Of a DNA stretch of 64,000 nucleotides, positions 33,683 to 45,600 are shown in pieces. Position 1 is the first letter of the stretch; each line of letters starts with the position of its first letter. Made by a program: the position numbers and the translations under genes. Below the pieces are notes generated by a model. That model worked only from the letters and a program-made list of their open reading frames with translations. It was not told the origin of the DNA and did not search any database. This DNA comes from Fragum whitleyi (lineage: Eukaryota; Mollusca; Bivalvia; Cardiida; Cardiidae). The DNA is taken from the NCBI GenBank assembly GCA_948146395.1, contig OX411551.1:45232796-45296795 (forward strand), given 5' to 3'.

Positions 33683-34486
33683 TAAATGATCTACCAACTT
33701 TTCTGGATTTGTGTCTTTAAAGACAAATCAGACCCTTAAAAATCAACGACAGCCTTAAAAAATCATACAATCATTTTATTGGAATGCTGATTATTTTGCA
33801 CAGATTCAACGTGTTTTTTTTTAATGATTTTGGAGCGTTTTAAATTGATTGGAGTGAGTGTTAGGAATGAAATATTTGAGCACTAGGCGAGTGATTTCGA
33901 TTGGTTTTGATCTAGGTGAATGTCAATTTTACAATGTGATTTGCCGTTACACAAGACCTTTTCTGAACCATCAGCTGGGAAAAGATAGTCAAATTTGATG
34001 GATGCCACCATCAGAGATTGGGCCTGGGACCCAACAATTTGTGTGTTAGAAAGGGGGTTAACACTGCTTTTAACAATCTTAGAGTCTTTTCAGCTTTTCA
34101 AGCACTACCATTAGATCCCTTCCTAGCCTCTAGCTGCTATCCCACATAGGTTTATGATTATTAATCCACAGGGGCTAAGCCTATCAGTTACACAGGGCTG
34201 TCAAACATGGGGTAGCAAGTTAGAACCCCGGCTTAGCCAACTTTCATCCGTCAATATTGATTATACTAGAGTCAACGGCTAATGATATTTTACTTACGAT
34301 AAAATGTAGCACGCTTTAGATGGATGAGCAGCTAGTGGCTCACAAGAAATGTTGAGGTTTAACTGGTGGGAGAAAGGATATGAGTTGGTGCACTGGCCAA
34401 CTATAATACTAGAAAGCCATGAATGACTTGAGTTGCTCCAAAGGCTTGAAATTCTTGTAAAAGCAAATAAATGTTTTGACTTGATT
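33683..34486. other. Non-coding interior of U', no feature recognised
   Basis: Counterpart of 4184-4987. No gene, RNA or repeat is recognised. Confidence 0.5.
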
Positions 34487-35340
34487 TTTAGATATTTGGG
34501 GTTCTACTGATGGTGAAAATGGTTTTCAAAGTTTGAACTATGTAACAGATAGAGAAATGACCTCCGCTCTTAAAAGACATATTTTTCATCAAATCAAAAA
34601 CATTTTTGGCTGCATGATTATGGGTCACCCAAAGATCATACCAAAAATTTTTTTTTGATATCCATCGGTTACATTCTGAGAAAATGGTTTTCATAGTTTC
34701 CACTATTTAACTTGAGAAATGACCTCCATCCATAAAATGCATATTTTTCATCCAATCAAAATAATTTTTGGTACACTGATAAAGGGTCACTCAAGGATCA
34801 TTCCAGTAAAATTTGGTTGATATCCAAATATCAGATTCTGAGAAAATGATTTTCAAACTTTCCACTATATAACATATAGAGAAATGACCTCTGCCCATAA
34901 AATGCATATTTTCCATCCGATCACAATGATTTTTTGTAGACTGATAAAGGGTCACTCAAGGATCATTCCAATGAAATTTGGTTGATATCCATCAATTTAA
35001 TTCTGAGAAAATGATTTTCAAAGTTTCCACTATATAACATATAGAGAAATGACCTCCGCCCATAAAATGCATATTTTCCATCCGATCACAATGATTTTAG
35101 GTAGACTGATAAAGTGTCACCCAAGGATCATTCATGTAAAATTTAATTGGTATCCATTGATTAGAATCTGAGAAGAATTACTTTTCACCATATTTGGAAA
35201 TTAGCCACGCCCCTTAAATCCATGTTTTTCATTGGATCAAAATTTTTTTGAACAACTTTGAAAGAGGGTCACCTAAGGATCATTCCTGTGAAGTTTCGTT
35301 GAAATCCATCTTGTAGTTTCTAAGAAGATTTTTAAAGAAA
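34487..35340 (+). repeat. ~165-bp tandem repeat block in U'
   Basis: Anchors gagaaatgacct lie at 34552, 34714, 34879 and 35044, one fewer than U, with spacing 162, 165 and 165. The missing unit corresponds to the one in U whose text reads gtaaactgataaagggtcac. A clean single-unit length difference is the usual product of unequal exchange or slippage. Confidence 0.85.
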
Positions 35341-35349
35341 AGTTTACGA

Positions 35350-35397
35350 CCGGACGCACGCACGCACGGATGGACGGACACACGCACGACGGACACA
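35350..35397 (+). repeat. GCAC/GACG-rich microsatellite, U' copy
   Basis: Reads ccggacgcacgcacgcacgg and onward. It differs from U by ctgacg to cggacg and gacgcacg to gacacacg. Confidence 0.8.
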
Positions 35398-35684
35398 ACG
35401 CCATGACAATAGCCCCAGTGGCTTTCAGCCAGTGGAGCTAATAACTGCACTAATATTGAAAGTGGTATTAAACCCCATGCAAACAAAACATATCAACCCA
35501 TTCGGGGGGAACAACTTGTAGGAAAGGACGTTGGCTCTAGGAGCAAATGAATGGGTGTCGGATACACTACCACAGCAGTTACCCAAATACATCCGCCTAT
35601 ATAGTTGTGATGACAATATTTCACATATCCTTGAGTCACTTACAACACATGCTAAAAATAAATTATGGCCATGATTTGTATAGA

Positions 35685-35831
35685 GGTTGTGGACCCTTAA
35701 TAGTTCCTCCGCATATCCGAACTCATGATCTTTCACAATGTTTACAGAGGTTTCATAATTAAAATCATTAGGAAACCACCCAGTTAACACTGTTACAGTT
35801 CATTACTCTCCAAATGTTGGGTTTACTACCT
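35685..35831. mobile_element. Palindromic MITE, diverged copy 1 in U'
   Basis: Counterpart of 6346-6492. It reads cagttaacactg where U has cagtaaacactg, restoring one base pair relative to the family sequence. Confidence 0.6.
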
Positions 35832-36210
35832 TAATCCAATTCAATCTGAACCTGGAAATTCCCATTTTGACAGGAGATTTAGACAAGGATCATCCTGAAC
35901 ATATGTGCAGTCTGATCTTAGTCTACACCATCTTTTTGACCAAGAACTGTGTTGAGACTAAATTTTCAAGACAAAATTTGTTGGATGATTTTTCTTTCAG
36001 AGACATTCAGCACTTTGCTTTAAAGCTAGTGTAATTTAGCCTGGATTTATACTTAGCATAAGAAGGGTAAATGGCCATTGGCATTGATGAGCTATTTCCC
36101 ATGTGCGGATCCAGTGGGGGGATATCAGGACAAAAAGATTACATTGAAATACATTTATACAAATTTATCATCAGTGGGTGACCAAAATGCTACCTCATTT
36201 GAGGTTTAGC

Positions 36211-36375
36211 TTAAGGTAGTGGAACCGTAATAGTTCGACAGCATTTCGGAACTCATAATCTTTCACAATGTTAACCGAGGTTTCCTAATGAAAATCATTA
36301 GGAAACCTCGGTTAACATTGTAAAAGATCATTACTTCCGAGACATTGCGGATCTTTTACAGGTCCACTACCTTAA
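36211..36375. mobile_element. Palindromic MITE, best-preserved copy in U'
   Basis: Counterpart of 6872-7036 with no difference that I can see. The ttaaggtagtgga ... tccactaccttaa ends are intact. Confidence 0.8.
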
Positions 36376-36416
36376 ACGTTTTGCTCACCAACTGATAAAT
36401 TGATTAATAGACAACT

Positions 36417-36785
36417 ATGTTTGTGCTGCTCTCATGGAAAACAAAAGCACCACATGTGGGTGCCTATGCTTGGCTGTTGGTGAAAAAAATTGTCAAAACA
36501 GGGGCACAATTTGCAAAATATGCATCTAGATTTATACATCTTGGCAGTAGAGTTGGTTCTTTGGTTAGAGAAAATATGAGACAAGTTCCAATTCAATACC
36601 TTTAGGAATACCATAGATATCACAAAATGTCAAAGGTCATGCAAGACGACAACCAAGGCTATAGCAACTACTTCACTAAAAAATCAGGATCAGCACATGT
36701 ATTTCTTCTTGTAGAAATGTTCAAAACAAAAGGATTTGAACCTTTTATTGGACCAAATATTTACAAAATGCATAATAGAGTGTAA
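36417..36785 (+). pseudogene. Unrecognised split reading frame, U' copy
   Basis: Counterpart of 7078-7446. It has the same ATG, the same in-frame TAG (36603-36605) and the same terminal TAA (36783-36785). The shared stop predates the duplication, so if this was ever a gene it was already broken in the ancestor, unless the two halves are separate exons or frames. Confidence 0.35.
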
Positions 36786-37173
36786 TTAAATTTATTTAAT
36801 TCTATAAACAAGACATACCAAACAAAAATCCCTAAAAAAATCTGTATATGACCTGTTCAATTAATACATAAACTGTTTTTAATAACTGCCTATCTGATTC
36901 TTTATTCTCTTAAGTAGCACCTTCCTTTCCATATCAATGAGTCATTCTACCCTACTATAAAGTCAAATTGTGAATAGCAGGAAGTGAAGTCTCAGAGTTT
37001 AAACTAAATCAAACTTTTTCATTTGATTAATTTGTTACAGATAAAATTCAATTTCAGGTTGAAACAACAGTAGCTAAGTACAATTAAACTTGTTAATTTT
37101 GTCTATTGTCCAATGATAAATTCAATCAATAGTTGAAAAAATGCATTTGATAAAACAATAATGATCAAGCAAA
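36786..37173. other. Non-coding interior of U', no feature recognised
   Basis: Counterpart of 7447-7834. Nothing is recognised. Confidence 0.5.
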
Positions 37174-37331
37174 GAGGTGCGTTTTATAGATTAAGATTTT
37201 GAAGATATCTTAAGATTTTTAATTGGAATATCCCGAGCAATTCAGTTGAAATTCTACAAAGCAAACGGAGATATCCCGATTAAAAAATAAAAATAAATCT
37301 TAAAATTCTTCAACCTAAAAAAACACACCTC
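37174..37331. mobile_element. Foldback element with GAGGTG ends, U' copy
   Basis: Counterpart of 7835-7992, with the same ends gaggtgcgtttt and aaaacacacctc. Confidence 0.6.
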
Positions 37332-37354
37332 AGGTCAATTGAAATTCAATTTTT

Positions 37355-37375
37355 GGTGAACGAACGTCGTTCACC
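37355..37375. repeat. Hairpin GGTGAACGA-acg-TCGTTCACC, U' copy
   Basis: Unchanged from 8016-8036. Confidence 0.6.
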
Positions 37376-37655
37376 AGTGTTATATACCATGTCAGGAAAA
37401 TCCTGTTGGATGTTAATACATTTGAAATAAAGTAGCGCCTCTTAAAATTCAATTTAGTATCTTTCAATATTTTTCTCCGCAAAATCACACTTTTTTTCTT
37501 TAATGGCGTGATACTAGTATACTGTATCAAGTGAAAATAATGAAAATTCGCCTTGAAAAACACAAAATGATCTTGCAATGTTTATCAAGGGAATTTTTGA
37601 TCGGCGTAAGCTTGTCGAGAGTTTAAAGCAAAAACAAAGTTTGTGTCTAGACACC

Positions 37656-37661
37656 GTAGAG
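37656..37661 (+). repeat. Left target-site duplication GTAGAG
   Basis: One of two copies flanking the 689-bp insert; single at 8317-8322 in U. Confidence 0.9.
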
Positions 37662-38350
37662 TACGGTGGCATAGAGGTGACATTTGCACATTTTTTTATT
37701 TTCTGGGATTTTCGTTTTTAAAGTTATTTTTTAAAGAATAAAAATAAATGCGAAAAACAAAATCCTCGATTTTCGTTTTACAAGTTCTTTTTTAAAGAAT
37801 AAAAATAAATGCGAAAAACAAAAATCTCGCTATTCGTTCTACAAGTTTTCTTTTAAGGAATAAAAAAAAATGCGAAAAACAAACCCCTTGATTTTCGTTT
37901 TACGAGTTTTTTTTTATTATCATGTTAGAAAAAAAGAAAATGCAAAAAACAAAATCCACAACTTTCGTTTTACAAGTTTTCTTTTGTAGAATAAAAAAAA
38001 TGCGAAAAACGAAAGTAGGCATCGGCAGTTCTTATTGGATTATTAAGTCGTGCTCACGACTTAGTGGGAGATTTTGATTGGTCAAATTATCGCGTGCTCA
38101 CGACTTAATTTTTCGTTTTTTGCATTTATTTCTATTCAATAGAATAAAACTTGAAAAACGGAAATTGAATTTCACATTTTTTTTAATCAATGAGTTTATA
38201 AAAGAAAACTTGTAAAACGAGCATTTTGTTTTAAGCATTTTTTTTTATTCTATGAAAAAAAACTTGAAAAACGAAAATTCCATATTTGTGCAAATTATTT
38301 TTTTTAAGGTAAATAAAAAAACATGCAAATGTCACCTCTATGCCACCGTA
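37662..38350. mobile_element. 689-bp foldback DNA transposon (MITE) present only in U'
   Basis: Ends TACGGTGGCATAGAGGTGAC... and their exact inverse give a 27-bp perfect terminal inverted repeat. GTAGAG is duplicated at 37656-37661 and 38351-38356 and is single in U. The left arm is built of about five ~60-bp tandem units (aaatgcgaaaaacaaa recurring at ~37747, 37808, 37868, 37938 and 37998), and the right arm carries inverse units. The centre holds a perfect hairpin taagtcgtgctcacgactta (38044-38063) with cgtgctcacgactta repeated at 38093-38107. It has no coding capacity. A 6-bp target duplication excludes Tc1/mariner and piggyBac types; the family is not identified. Confidence 0.9.
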
Positions 38351-38356
38351 GTAGAG
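38351..38356 (+). repeat. Right target-site duplication GTAGAG
   Basis: The second copy, followed by acagatac exactly as at the empty site in U. Confidence 0.9.
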
Positions 38357-38453
38357 ACAGATACTATGTTTTTGACCCAAGCCTTCGCTGGTGCAACTTG
38401 TAGTAATTAGCCGGAAATACGTGTTTATTTAGGTCATGTCCTCTTGAACTTAC

Positions 38454-38823
38454 ATTCGGCAATACTCGGACGATCTCCGACGGCTCCGATTTAAATGTAG
38501 GTTACAGGAATCGGCCGAGTTGAGACGAATGACACATCAAGACACCTTGTGTCATTAGAAACGGTAACGCGGTTTTACATAACTTTTCAACTAGCGACAG
38601 TCAGTCTCGAGACGGGTTTTAAGAATGATTCGACATGTGTTTTACATGTACAACCTTTCTTGTACTTTTATTTGAATAGGGATGAACGCCGCTATTAAGT
38701 TTTTTTCTGTAAAATTGCGTTGGCTGAAGTAGGGCTTGTAAGGATGCACTCAAATATTCGGTGAACTTATTCCCAGCGAAAACGTTTCGTATTCGTCTGT
38801 CTCAGAAGCGAATATTGCCGAAT
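38454..38823. repeat. Segment bounded by inverted ATTCGGCAATA, U' copy
   Basis: Counterpart of 8420-8788; both 11-bp arms are intact. Confidence 0.4.
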
Positions 38824-40379
38824 ACCAAGTGCGACAGGCACGGAGGATATTTCATTGGGGCCATTCTACTTAGCATTTTTTCAATCTGTAAAACCATATT
38901 AATCCAAAATTCCCTTTGAAAATTAAATAAATGATACCACTGCAATTGACGAGTAGATATTGCCGTGGTCAAGGGGGGGACCAAATCCGTCATGCACTTG
39001 TTAACAATTCGACAGGCGGGTTTAGTTGTTAAATTATTCTGGAAAAGTCATTGCGTTTTTTACAGAAATCATAAAAATCTTAATCGATTAATAAAAACTG
39101 GCTCCATCCTTCCCAAAATACGTTTTGAATTGGTAAACTACAGTTTAAGCAAAAACTAGCTCCGAGCAGAAAGTCTAATATCAGCCGCAATACTGTAATA
39201 AGATATCGATAGTGAGTGATTTTACAAGCATCCAAACTCTTGGGGGTAAACAATAGGTTCTCGTGCAAAAAATAAACGGACAATTGTAAGGATTCTCAAT
39301 TTTTTTTGGAAAGAAAGTCAGAAGGAAAAAAAACATTGTATTATACTTAAACATAGTCATAGACATAGTCATGCAATTATTTCCTCCTTTTAAAAAATAA
39401 ACTTCTTAAATAAGATTCTTATTCGCTTTTGATGTAGAAATTACGTTACAAAAATAATATTTATAAAGAATTTTAGTATGCAATTTACTATGGAGCAATT
39501 GTTTAATAGAAAAAGTTATACTTTAATTTCTAAACCTTAAACAGAAATTATCTATGAATTATACTAATAGGGCACTAGACCTCCTTTAACCTATACCAAA
39601 ATATTTCTCATCCTGCAGTGTTATAAAATTGAATAACGACATAAGTGTCAACCACGGAAGTGGTTATGGCTTCAAATATGATAAAAACTAATCTCTCAGG
39701 TTATGGTTCAAAATAATATTAATAAGTTAACAAATCATAACTTTAAACAATGAGTATAGTTCAGGACTGACTGATATTCATTGGTGTTTCTTTGGTTGGT
39801 ACTCAAAGACCTTTTCATCCTCTGAGAAGAAACAAAGATAGTTAAAAAAGTTAAAACAAATACAACAAATTTACTTGAAATAAGCTTAAACATGAAAACA
39901 ACTACTTTTGTAAAAACAAACACAATTGGATATAGGTTAAGAACAGTTTTAGGTAGGATTAAATCGTTTTCTCCATTTATATTTAATTAATAAATGTACC
40001 TATTTCAAGTGTGTAAAAGAAATTTTCACAGAGTAACATCTCATATTCTAACAAATATTTTTCTAACCGTTTGAGGATTTTCCTCTCTTTCCCTTTCTTT
40101 GAATTTGCAGTGAAATTTCCGAATAACGGAAATTTTGTCGAGACAATTCTTCCCACGTTTTTACATTCGTAATTTCTCTTTTCTAATTGAATTCAATATA
40201 TCACTCTAGAATGCCATCAGGTTCGTTCACCATCAGTACTTTCAGTGCTTTGATAAAGATAAGTAATATGGCTTTTCTGTATTTAGAATTCTACTAAAAC
40301 TGTTACCATCTTGCTCAGTCAATGCAGAGTGTATAGTCCAACAGGGATTAATATTTTGCCAGATCAGTATTGGTTTGAA
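38824..40379. other. Non-coding interior of U', no feature recognised
   Basis: Counterpart of 8789-10346 with scattered substitutions and small indels (for example gaacagttttaggtagg for gaacagtttgattaagtagg). No gene is recognised. Confidence 0.5.
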
Positions 40380-40463
40380 GGTAGTGGACCCGTAATAGTT
40401 TCACAACACTTCAAAGCAATGAATTTTAACAATGTTAACCGAGGTTTTCTAATGATTATCATT
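40380..40463 (+). mobile_element. Palindromic MITE, half copy 3 in U'
   Basis: Counterpart of 10347-10430, a single arm only. Confidence 0.65.
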
Positions 40464-40881
40464 TGCAGGTGTTTTTTTACTGAGAAACTGGGGCTGAATA
40501 TCGGCCCTTCTCTCGGCGATTTTTCCCCCAAAATGGACCTTTTCCCCTCCCAAATGAATTTCCCCACCCTAACAAGGTTTTCCCCAGATAATGTTTATGT
40601 TATAAATCGAAGATAGTGGATAATTTGCTTTTAAAATGCATTTACGGTTCCATTTTTAGTCGTAAAACAGCATCATACATCTTTCATAAGGGGCAAAAAT
40701 GTAAACATTCCGGAATTTCCTAGACATCATTAGGCTCCACTCTGTCGATTCTGTATCAATATTCACCAAATCCGAAACCCTCTGCCATTACAAAATACGC
40801 CAAACATTGCTCTGCCTCAGACTTTTCCGTGATGCCCGTTTATTATGATTCTGCTCAGACTTTACACAAGGAACCCTATTT

Positions 40882-41004
40882 AGATAGTTGACTCGTAAAA
40901 GTTCCGCAACATTTCAGGAGGCATGAACTTTAACAAGTTAAACCGAGGTTTCCTAATGATTTCATTTGGAAACTAGGTTAACATTATGAAATATTATGAG
41001 TCAC
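40882..41004. mobile_element. Palindromic MITE, diverged copy 4 in U'
   Basis: Counterpart of 10851-10973, with tttcatttgg in place of tttcagttgg at the centre. Confidence 0.6.
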
Positions 41005-41095
41005 AAACAGCATAGATTGACCACTTTTAGTCGAGATGTAAAATATTTGAGGAAAATTATGTGAGAGATTTTAAGTAGAACTAATTCTAGCATTC

Positions 41096-41290
41096 ACTTT
41101 GGATAAAACAGTGTATCTCATTCAGTGTCATTGTGGTAAAGGAACTTGATTCTTGACCTGGAAGTTAGTGGTTAAAGGCCAAATGTCATCAAGGTGTTAA
41201 TAAATTGGCACTTAGTAGCCAGCCCCAGTTCACCCAGCTTTTTGTCACAATCTGAAATAAATGTATCTGGCACCCTAACCAATGACTAAC
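41096..41290 (+). mobile_element. Candidate second SINE, U' copy
   Basis: Counterpart of 11060-11265. The B-box-like motif is ggttaaaggcc here, so any Pol III activity is even less likely. Confidence 0.35.
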
Positions 41291-41360
41291 AGTTTTCATT
41301 CAGCACACACACACACTTGCCAGTAATACCCGAAAGGGGAAATAGGCAGTAGATAGATAG

Positions 41361-41476
41361 GGAACCAGTCAAACGGCTCCTCGTCAAACCAGTCCCATGG
41401 TCAAACAGGCCACAATACGGTCATACCAGCCCCCCAAAATAGTCAAACCGGCCCCAAATCAGACAAACCGGGCCTT
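41361..41476 (+). repeat. GTCAAACCGGCCCC minisatellite, U' copy
   Basis: Same imperfect units as at 11331-11444. Confidence 0.7.
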
Positions 41477-41729
41477 ATTTTATTTCAAACGTTGCTTATA
41501 TACATGCATTTTACTTTAATTTTTGAACTATTGACTGTAATGCGATAGTTAAATAGTGACATATATATCGACCGATAGAAAGTGTTTGTACCTCTTTTGC
41601 TTAAGCTACTGTCACATGAACACTCTGTTTGCTTTGGTGAGGCATCACTGATGAAATTGATGACAAATTTCTGATAAGTTGACATCTAATTCATTCATTC
41701 ATTCAATACAATGCCCTGTGAATGGACCG

Positions 41730-41846
41730 GGCTAGGTCTAGCTGCAATAATGTACCCCTCTCTCTGATATGCTGCCGGTCGAGGCCCATCCCACATCAGA
41801 CTATCAAAAGGGATGGGGGTACGTTATCGCAACTAGGCTAGGTCTT
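41730..41846. repeat. Foldback with GGCTAGGTCT direct repeats, U' copy
   Basis: Counterpart of 11721-11837. The right direct repeat ends ctt instead of cta. Confidence 0.5.
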
Positions 41847-42361
41847 ATCATCTGGTTGGCTCAGGTTTCCTTTTTTTACATCACAGACACAGAGTTTTAT
41901 ATTCTTTTCTGACCTGTTTACTTCATTTTGGAATCAACCACTATCTTTGGCGACCCGACTAGTCAACGGCATCTAGTAGGCTTAATGACCACATGCAGTA
42001 AAGTCGACAGGTCGAAAGGTTCGAGGTCCGAAATATTGACATCATATTCAACGGTCGATTTCTTTGGCGATCCTAGTATTCTTAAATAAGATCAATGTCC
42101 AGTCTTAACGAAGCTTATTTTAACTCCAGCCAATGGTTTTCAAGATTAAAATCTGGAAATATTAGATTTTTTCCAAAAAGTTTTTTTTTAATTAGAGTTC
42201 AGTTGCGTGTGTAAATGGCGGCTTTTTATTCAAGGGAAATAATCTTTACAACATGATGGTAGGTAATTTGCTGTGGACCCCTGCGGATAATTTGAAAAAA
42301 TATGATTGAAAAATATAATTTTCATATTTCGTTTAATTTCTTTCATTATTTATGTTTTAAT

Positions 42362-42512
42362 TGAATGATTGAACGCACCGTTCAATTTGATTGAACGGTC
42401 GGATTTAGCATAGAAAACGTTCAATCCAATCAGAAGGAAAAGCGTTCAGCGGGCAATCCCGATCAATCACAAACGTTCAATCACCGCTCAGCGTTCAATC
42501 ACGTCCCAATCG
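42362..42512 (+). repeat. Right subterminal GTTCAATCA repeats of U'
   Basis: Same cluster as in U. Here gattgaacggtcgg keeps a base lost in U (gattgacggtcgg), and gcgttcagcgggcaatcccg differs from gcgttaagcgggtaatcacg. Confidence 0.75.
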
Positions 42513-42541
42513 GATTGTCAAATTCCTTATGTTCCGTACTG
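42513..42541 (-). repeat. Right terminal inverted repeat of U'
   Basis: The inverse begins CAGTACGGAACATAAGGAAT, two mismatches to its partner. TA follows at 42542-42543. Confidence 0.9.
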
Positions 42542-42591
42542 TAGCCGTGATGTGTGTAAGGGGTGTTTGTACTGCCTTGTCGTACAAGTTA

Positions 42592-42663
42592 GCCTTAATA
42601 GCGACGTGGTAGAGCACTCGCTTTGGGATGTAGAGGTCCCGGGTTCGAATCCCATTGTAGTCG
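42592..42663 (+). pseudogene. tRNA-like core immediately right of U'
   Basis: The SINE-like leader resumes after the TA as gccgtgatgtgtgtaagggg. The core is followed by gattatt, like the copy right of U. One change (cccattgtagtcg) breaks an acceptor pair. Confidence 0.7.
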
Positions 42664-45600
42664 ATTATTTTATTTTTCATCGGGCCATGTAGGAATTTTT
42701 TTTTTTACCTGACTGGGTTGAAAAATTTTTCGTTTGGCTGTAATGAGAAATATTTCCCCTTGATTAGGAAGAAATTTTTTCATCTTGCCAGGTAGGAAAT
42801 TTTTTATCTGACTGGGGTGGAGAATTTTTCGCTTGGCTGTAATGAGAAATTTTTCAAGTTGGTTAGGAAGAAATTTCTTCATCTGGCCAGGTAGGAAATT
42901 TTTTTATCAGACAGGGGTGAAGAATTTTTCGCTTGGCTGTAGTGAGAAATATTTCGCGTTGGTTAGGAAGAAATTTCTTCATCTGGCCAGGTACGATTTT
43001 TTTTTTATCAGACTGGGGTGAAGAATTTTTCGCTTGGCTGTAATGAGAAATTTTTCAATTTGGTTAGGAAGAATTTTTTTTCTGGTGTAGCCGGGATGTG
43101 TATAAGGGGTGTTTGTACTGCCTTGTCGTACAAGTTAGCCTTAATAGCGACGTGGTAGAGCACTCGCTTTGGGATGTAGAGGTCCCGGGTTCGAATCCAA
43201 TTGGAGTCGAATATTTTATTTTTCATCGGGCCATGTAGGAATTTTTTTTTTACCTGACTGGGTTGAAAATTTTTTCGTTTGGCTGTAATGAGAAATATTT
43301 CACCTTGATTAGGAAGAAATTTTTTCATCTTGCCAGGTAGGAAATTTTTTTACCTGACTGGGGTGAAGAATTTTTCGCTTGGCTGTAATGAGAAATTTTT
43401 CAAGTTGGTTAGGAAGAAATTTCTTCATCTCGCCAGGTAGGAAATTTTTTTATCAGACTGGGGTGAAGAATTTTTCGCTTGGCTGTAATGAGAAATATTT
43501 CGCGTTGGTTAGGAAGAAATTTCTTCATCTGGCCAGGTAGGAAATTTTTTTATCAGACTGGGGTGAAGAATTTTTCGCTTGGCTGTAATGAGAAATATTT
43601 CGCGTTCGTTAGGAAGAAATTTCTTCATCTGGCCAGGTAGGAAATTTTTTTATCAGACTGGGGTGAAGAATTTTTCGCTTGACTGTAATGAGAAATTTTT
43701 CAAGTTGGTTTGGAAGAAATTTTTTTTTCTGGTGTAGCCGGGATGTGTATAAGGGGTGTTTGTACTGCCTTGTCGTACAAGTTAGCCTTAATAGCGACGT
43801 GGTAGAGCACTCGCTTTGGGATGTAGAGGTCCCGGGTTCGAATCCCATTGGAGTCGAATATTTTATTTTTCATCGGGCCATGTAGGAATTTTTTTTTACC
43901 TGACTGGGTTGACAAATTTTTCGTTTGGCTGTAATGAGAAATATTTCACCTTGATTAGGAAGAAATTTTTTCATCTTGCCAGGTAGGAAATTTTTTTACC
44001 TGACTGGGGTGAAGAATTTTTCGCTTGGCTGTAATGAGAAATTTTTCAAGTTGGTTAGGAAGAAATTTCTTCATCTGGCCAGGTAGGAATTTTTTTTATC
44101 AGACTGGGGTGAAGAATTTTTCGCTTGGCTGTAATGAGAAATATTTCGCGTTGGTTAGGAAGAAATTTCTTCATCTGGCCAGGTAGGAAATTTTTTATCA
44201 GACTGGGGTGAAGAATTTTTCGCTTGGCTGTAATGAGAAATTTTTCAAGTTGGTTAGGAAGAATTTTTTTTTTTTCTGGTGTAGCCGGGATGTGTATAAG
44301 GGGTGTTTGTACTGCCTTGTCGTACAAGTTAGCCTTAATAGCGACGTGGTAGAGCACTCGCTTTGGGATGTAGAGGTCCCGGGTTCGAATCCCATATGAG
44401 TCGAATATTTTATTTTTCATCGGGCCATGTAGGATTTTTTTTTTTTACCTGACTGGGTTGAAAAATTTTTCGTTTGGCTGTAATGAGAAATATTTCACCT
44501 TGATTAGGAAGAAATTTTTTCATCTTGCCAGGTAGGAAATTTTTTTACCTGACTGGGGTGGAGAATTTTTCGCTTGGCTGTAATGAGAAATTTTTCAAGT
44601 TGGTTAAGATGAAATTTCTTCATCTTGCCAGGTAGGAAATTTTTTTATCAGACAGGGGTGAAGAATTTTTCGCTTGGCTGTAATGAGAAATATTTCGCGT
44701 TGGTTAGGAAGAAATTTCTTCATCTGGCCAGGTAGGAAATTTTTTTTTTCAGACTGGGGTGAAGAATTTTTTGCTTGGCTGTAATGAGAAATTTTTCAAG
44801 TTGGTTAGGAAGAATTTTTTTTCTGGTGTAGCCGGGATGTGTATAAGGGGTGTTTGTACTGCCTTGTCGTACAAGTTAGCCTTAATAGCGACGTGGTAGA
44901 GCACTCGCTTTGGGATGTAGAGGTCCCGGGTTCGAATCCCATTGGAGTCGAATATTTTATTTTTCATCGGGCCATGTAGGAATTTTTTTTTACCTGACTG
45001 GGTTGAAATTTTTTTCGTTTGGCTGTAATGAGAAATATTTCACCTTGATTAGGAAGAAATTTCTTCATCTGGCCAGGTAGGAAATTTTTTAACATGACTG
45101 GGGTGGAGAATTTTTCGCTTGGCTGTAATGAGAAAATTTTCAAGTTGGTTAAGATGAAATTTCTTCATCTGGCCAGGTAGGAAATTTTTTTATCAGACAG
45201 GGGTGAAGAATTTTTCGCTTGGCTGTAATGAGAAATATTTCGCGTTGGTTAGGAAGAAATTTCTTCATCTGGCCAGGTAGGAAATTTTTTTATCAGACTG
45301 GGGTGAAGAATTTTTCGCTTGGCTGTAATGAGAAATTTTTCAAGTTGGTTAGGAAGAAAATTTTTTTTCTGGTGTAGCCTGGATGTGTATAAGGGGTGTT
45401 TGTACTGCCTTGTCGTACAAGTTAGCCTTAATAGCGACGTGGTAGAGCACTCGCTTTGGGATGTAGAGGTCCCGGGTTCGAATTCCATTGGAGTCGAATA
45501 TTTTATTTTTCATCGGGCCATGTAGGATTTTTTTTTTACCTGACTGGGTTGAAAAATTTTTCGTTTGGCTGTAATGAGAAATATTTCACCTTGATTAGGA

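Larger units (their letters stand above)
33010..42541. mobile_element. Large TIR DNA transposon, copy U'
   Basis: This 9,532-bp copy of the 3511-12532 element is at the same TA of the same satellite module (TA at 33008-33009 and 42542-42543). After removing the 695 bp contributed by a later foldback insertion it is about 8.84 kb; the shortfall relative to U is mostly one 165-bp repeat unit and a 22-bp deletion between gatga repeats near 41655. Substitutions against U are roughly 1-2% by eye. It has no transposase. All internal features of U have counterparts here. Confidence 0.85.
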
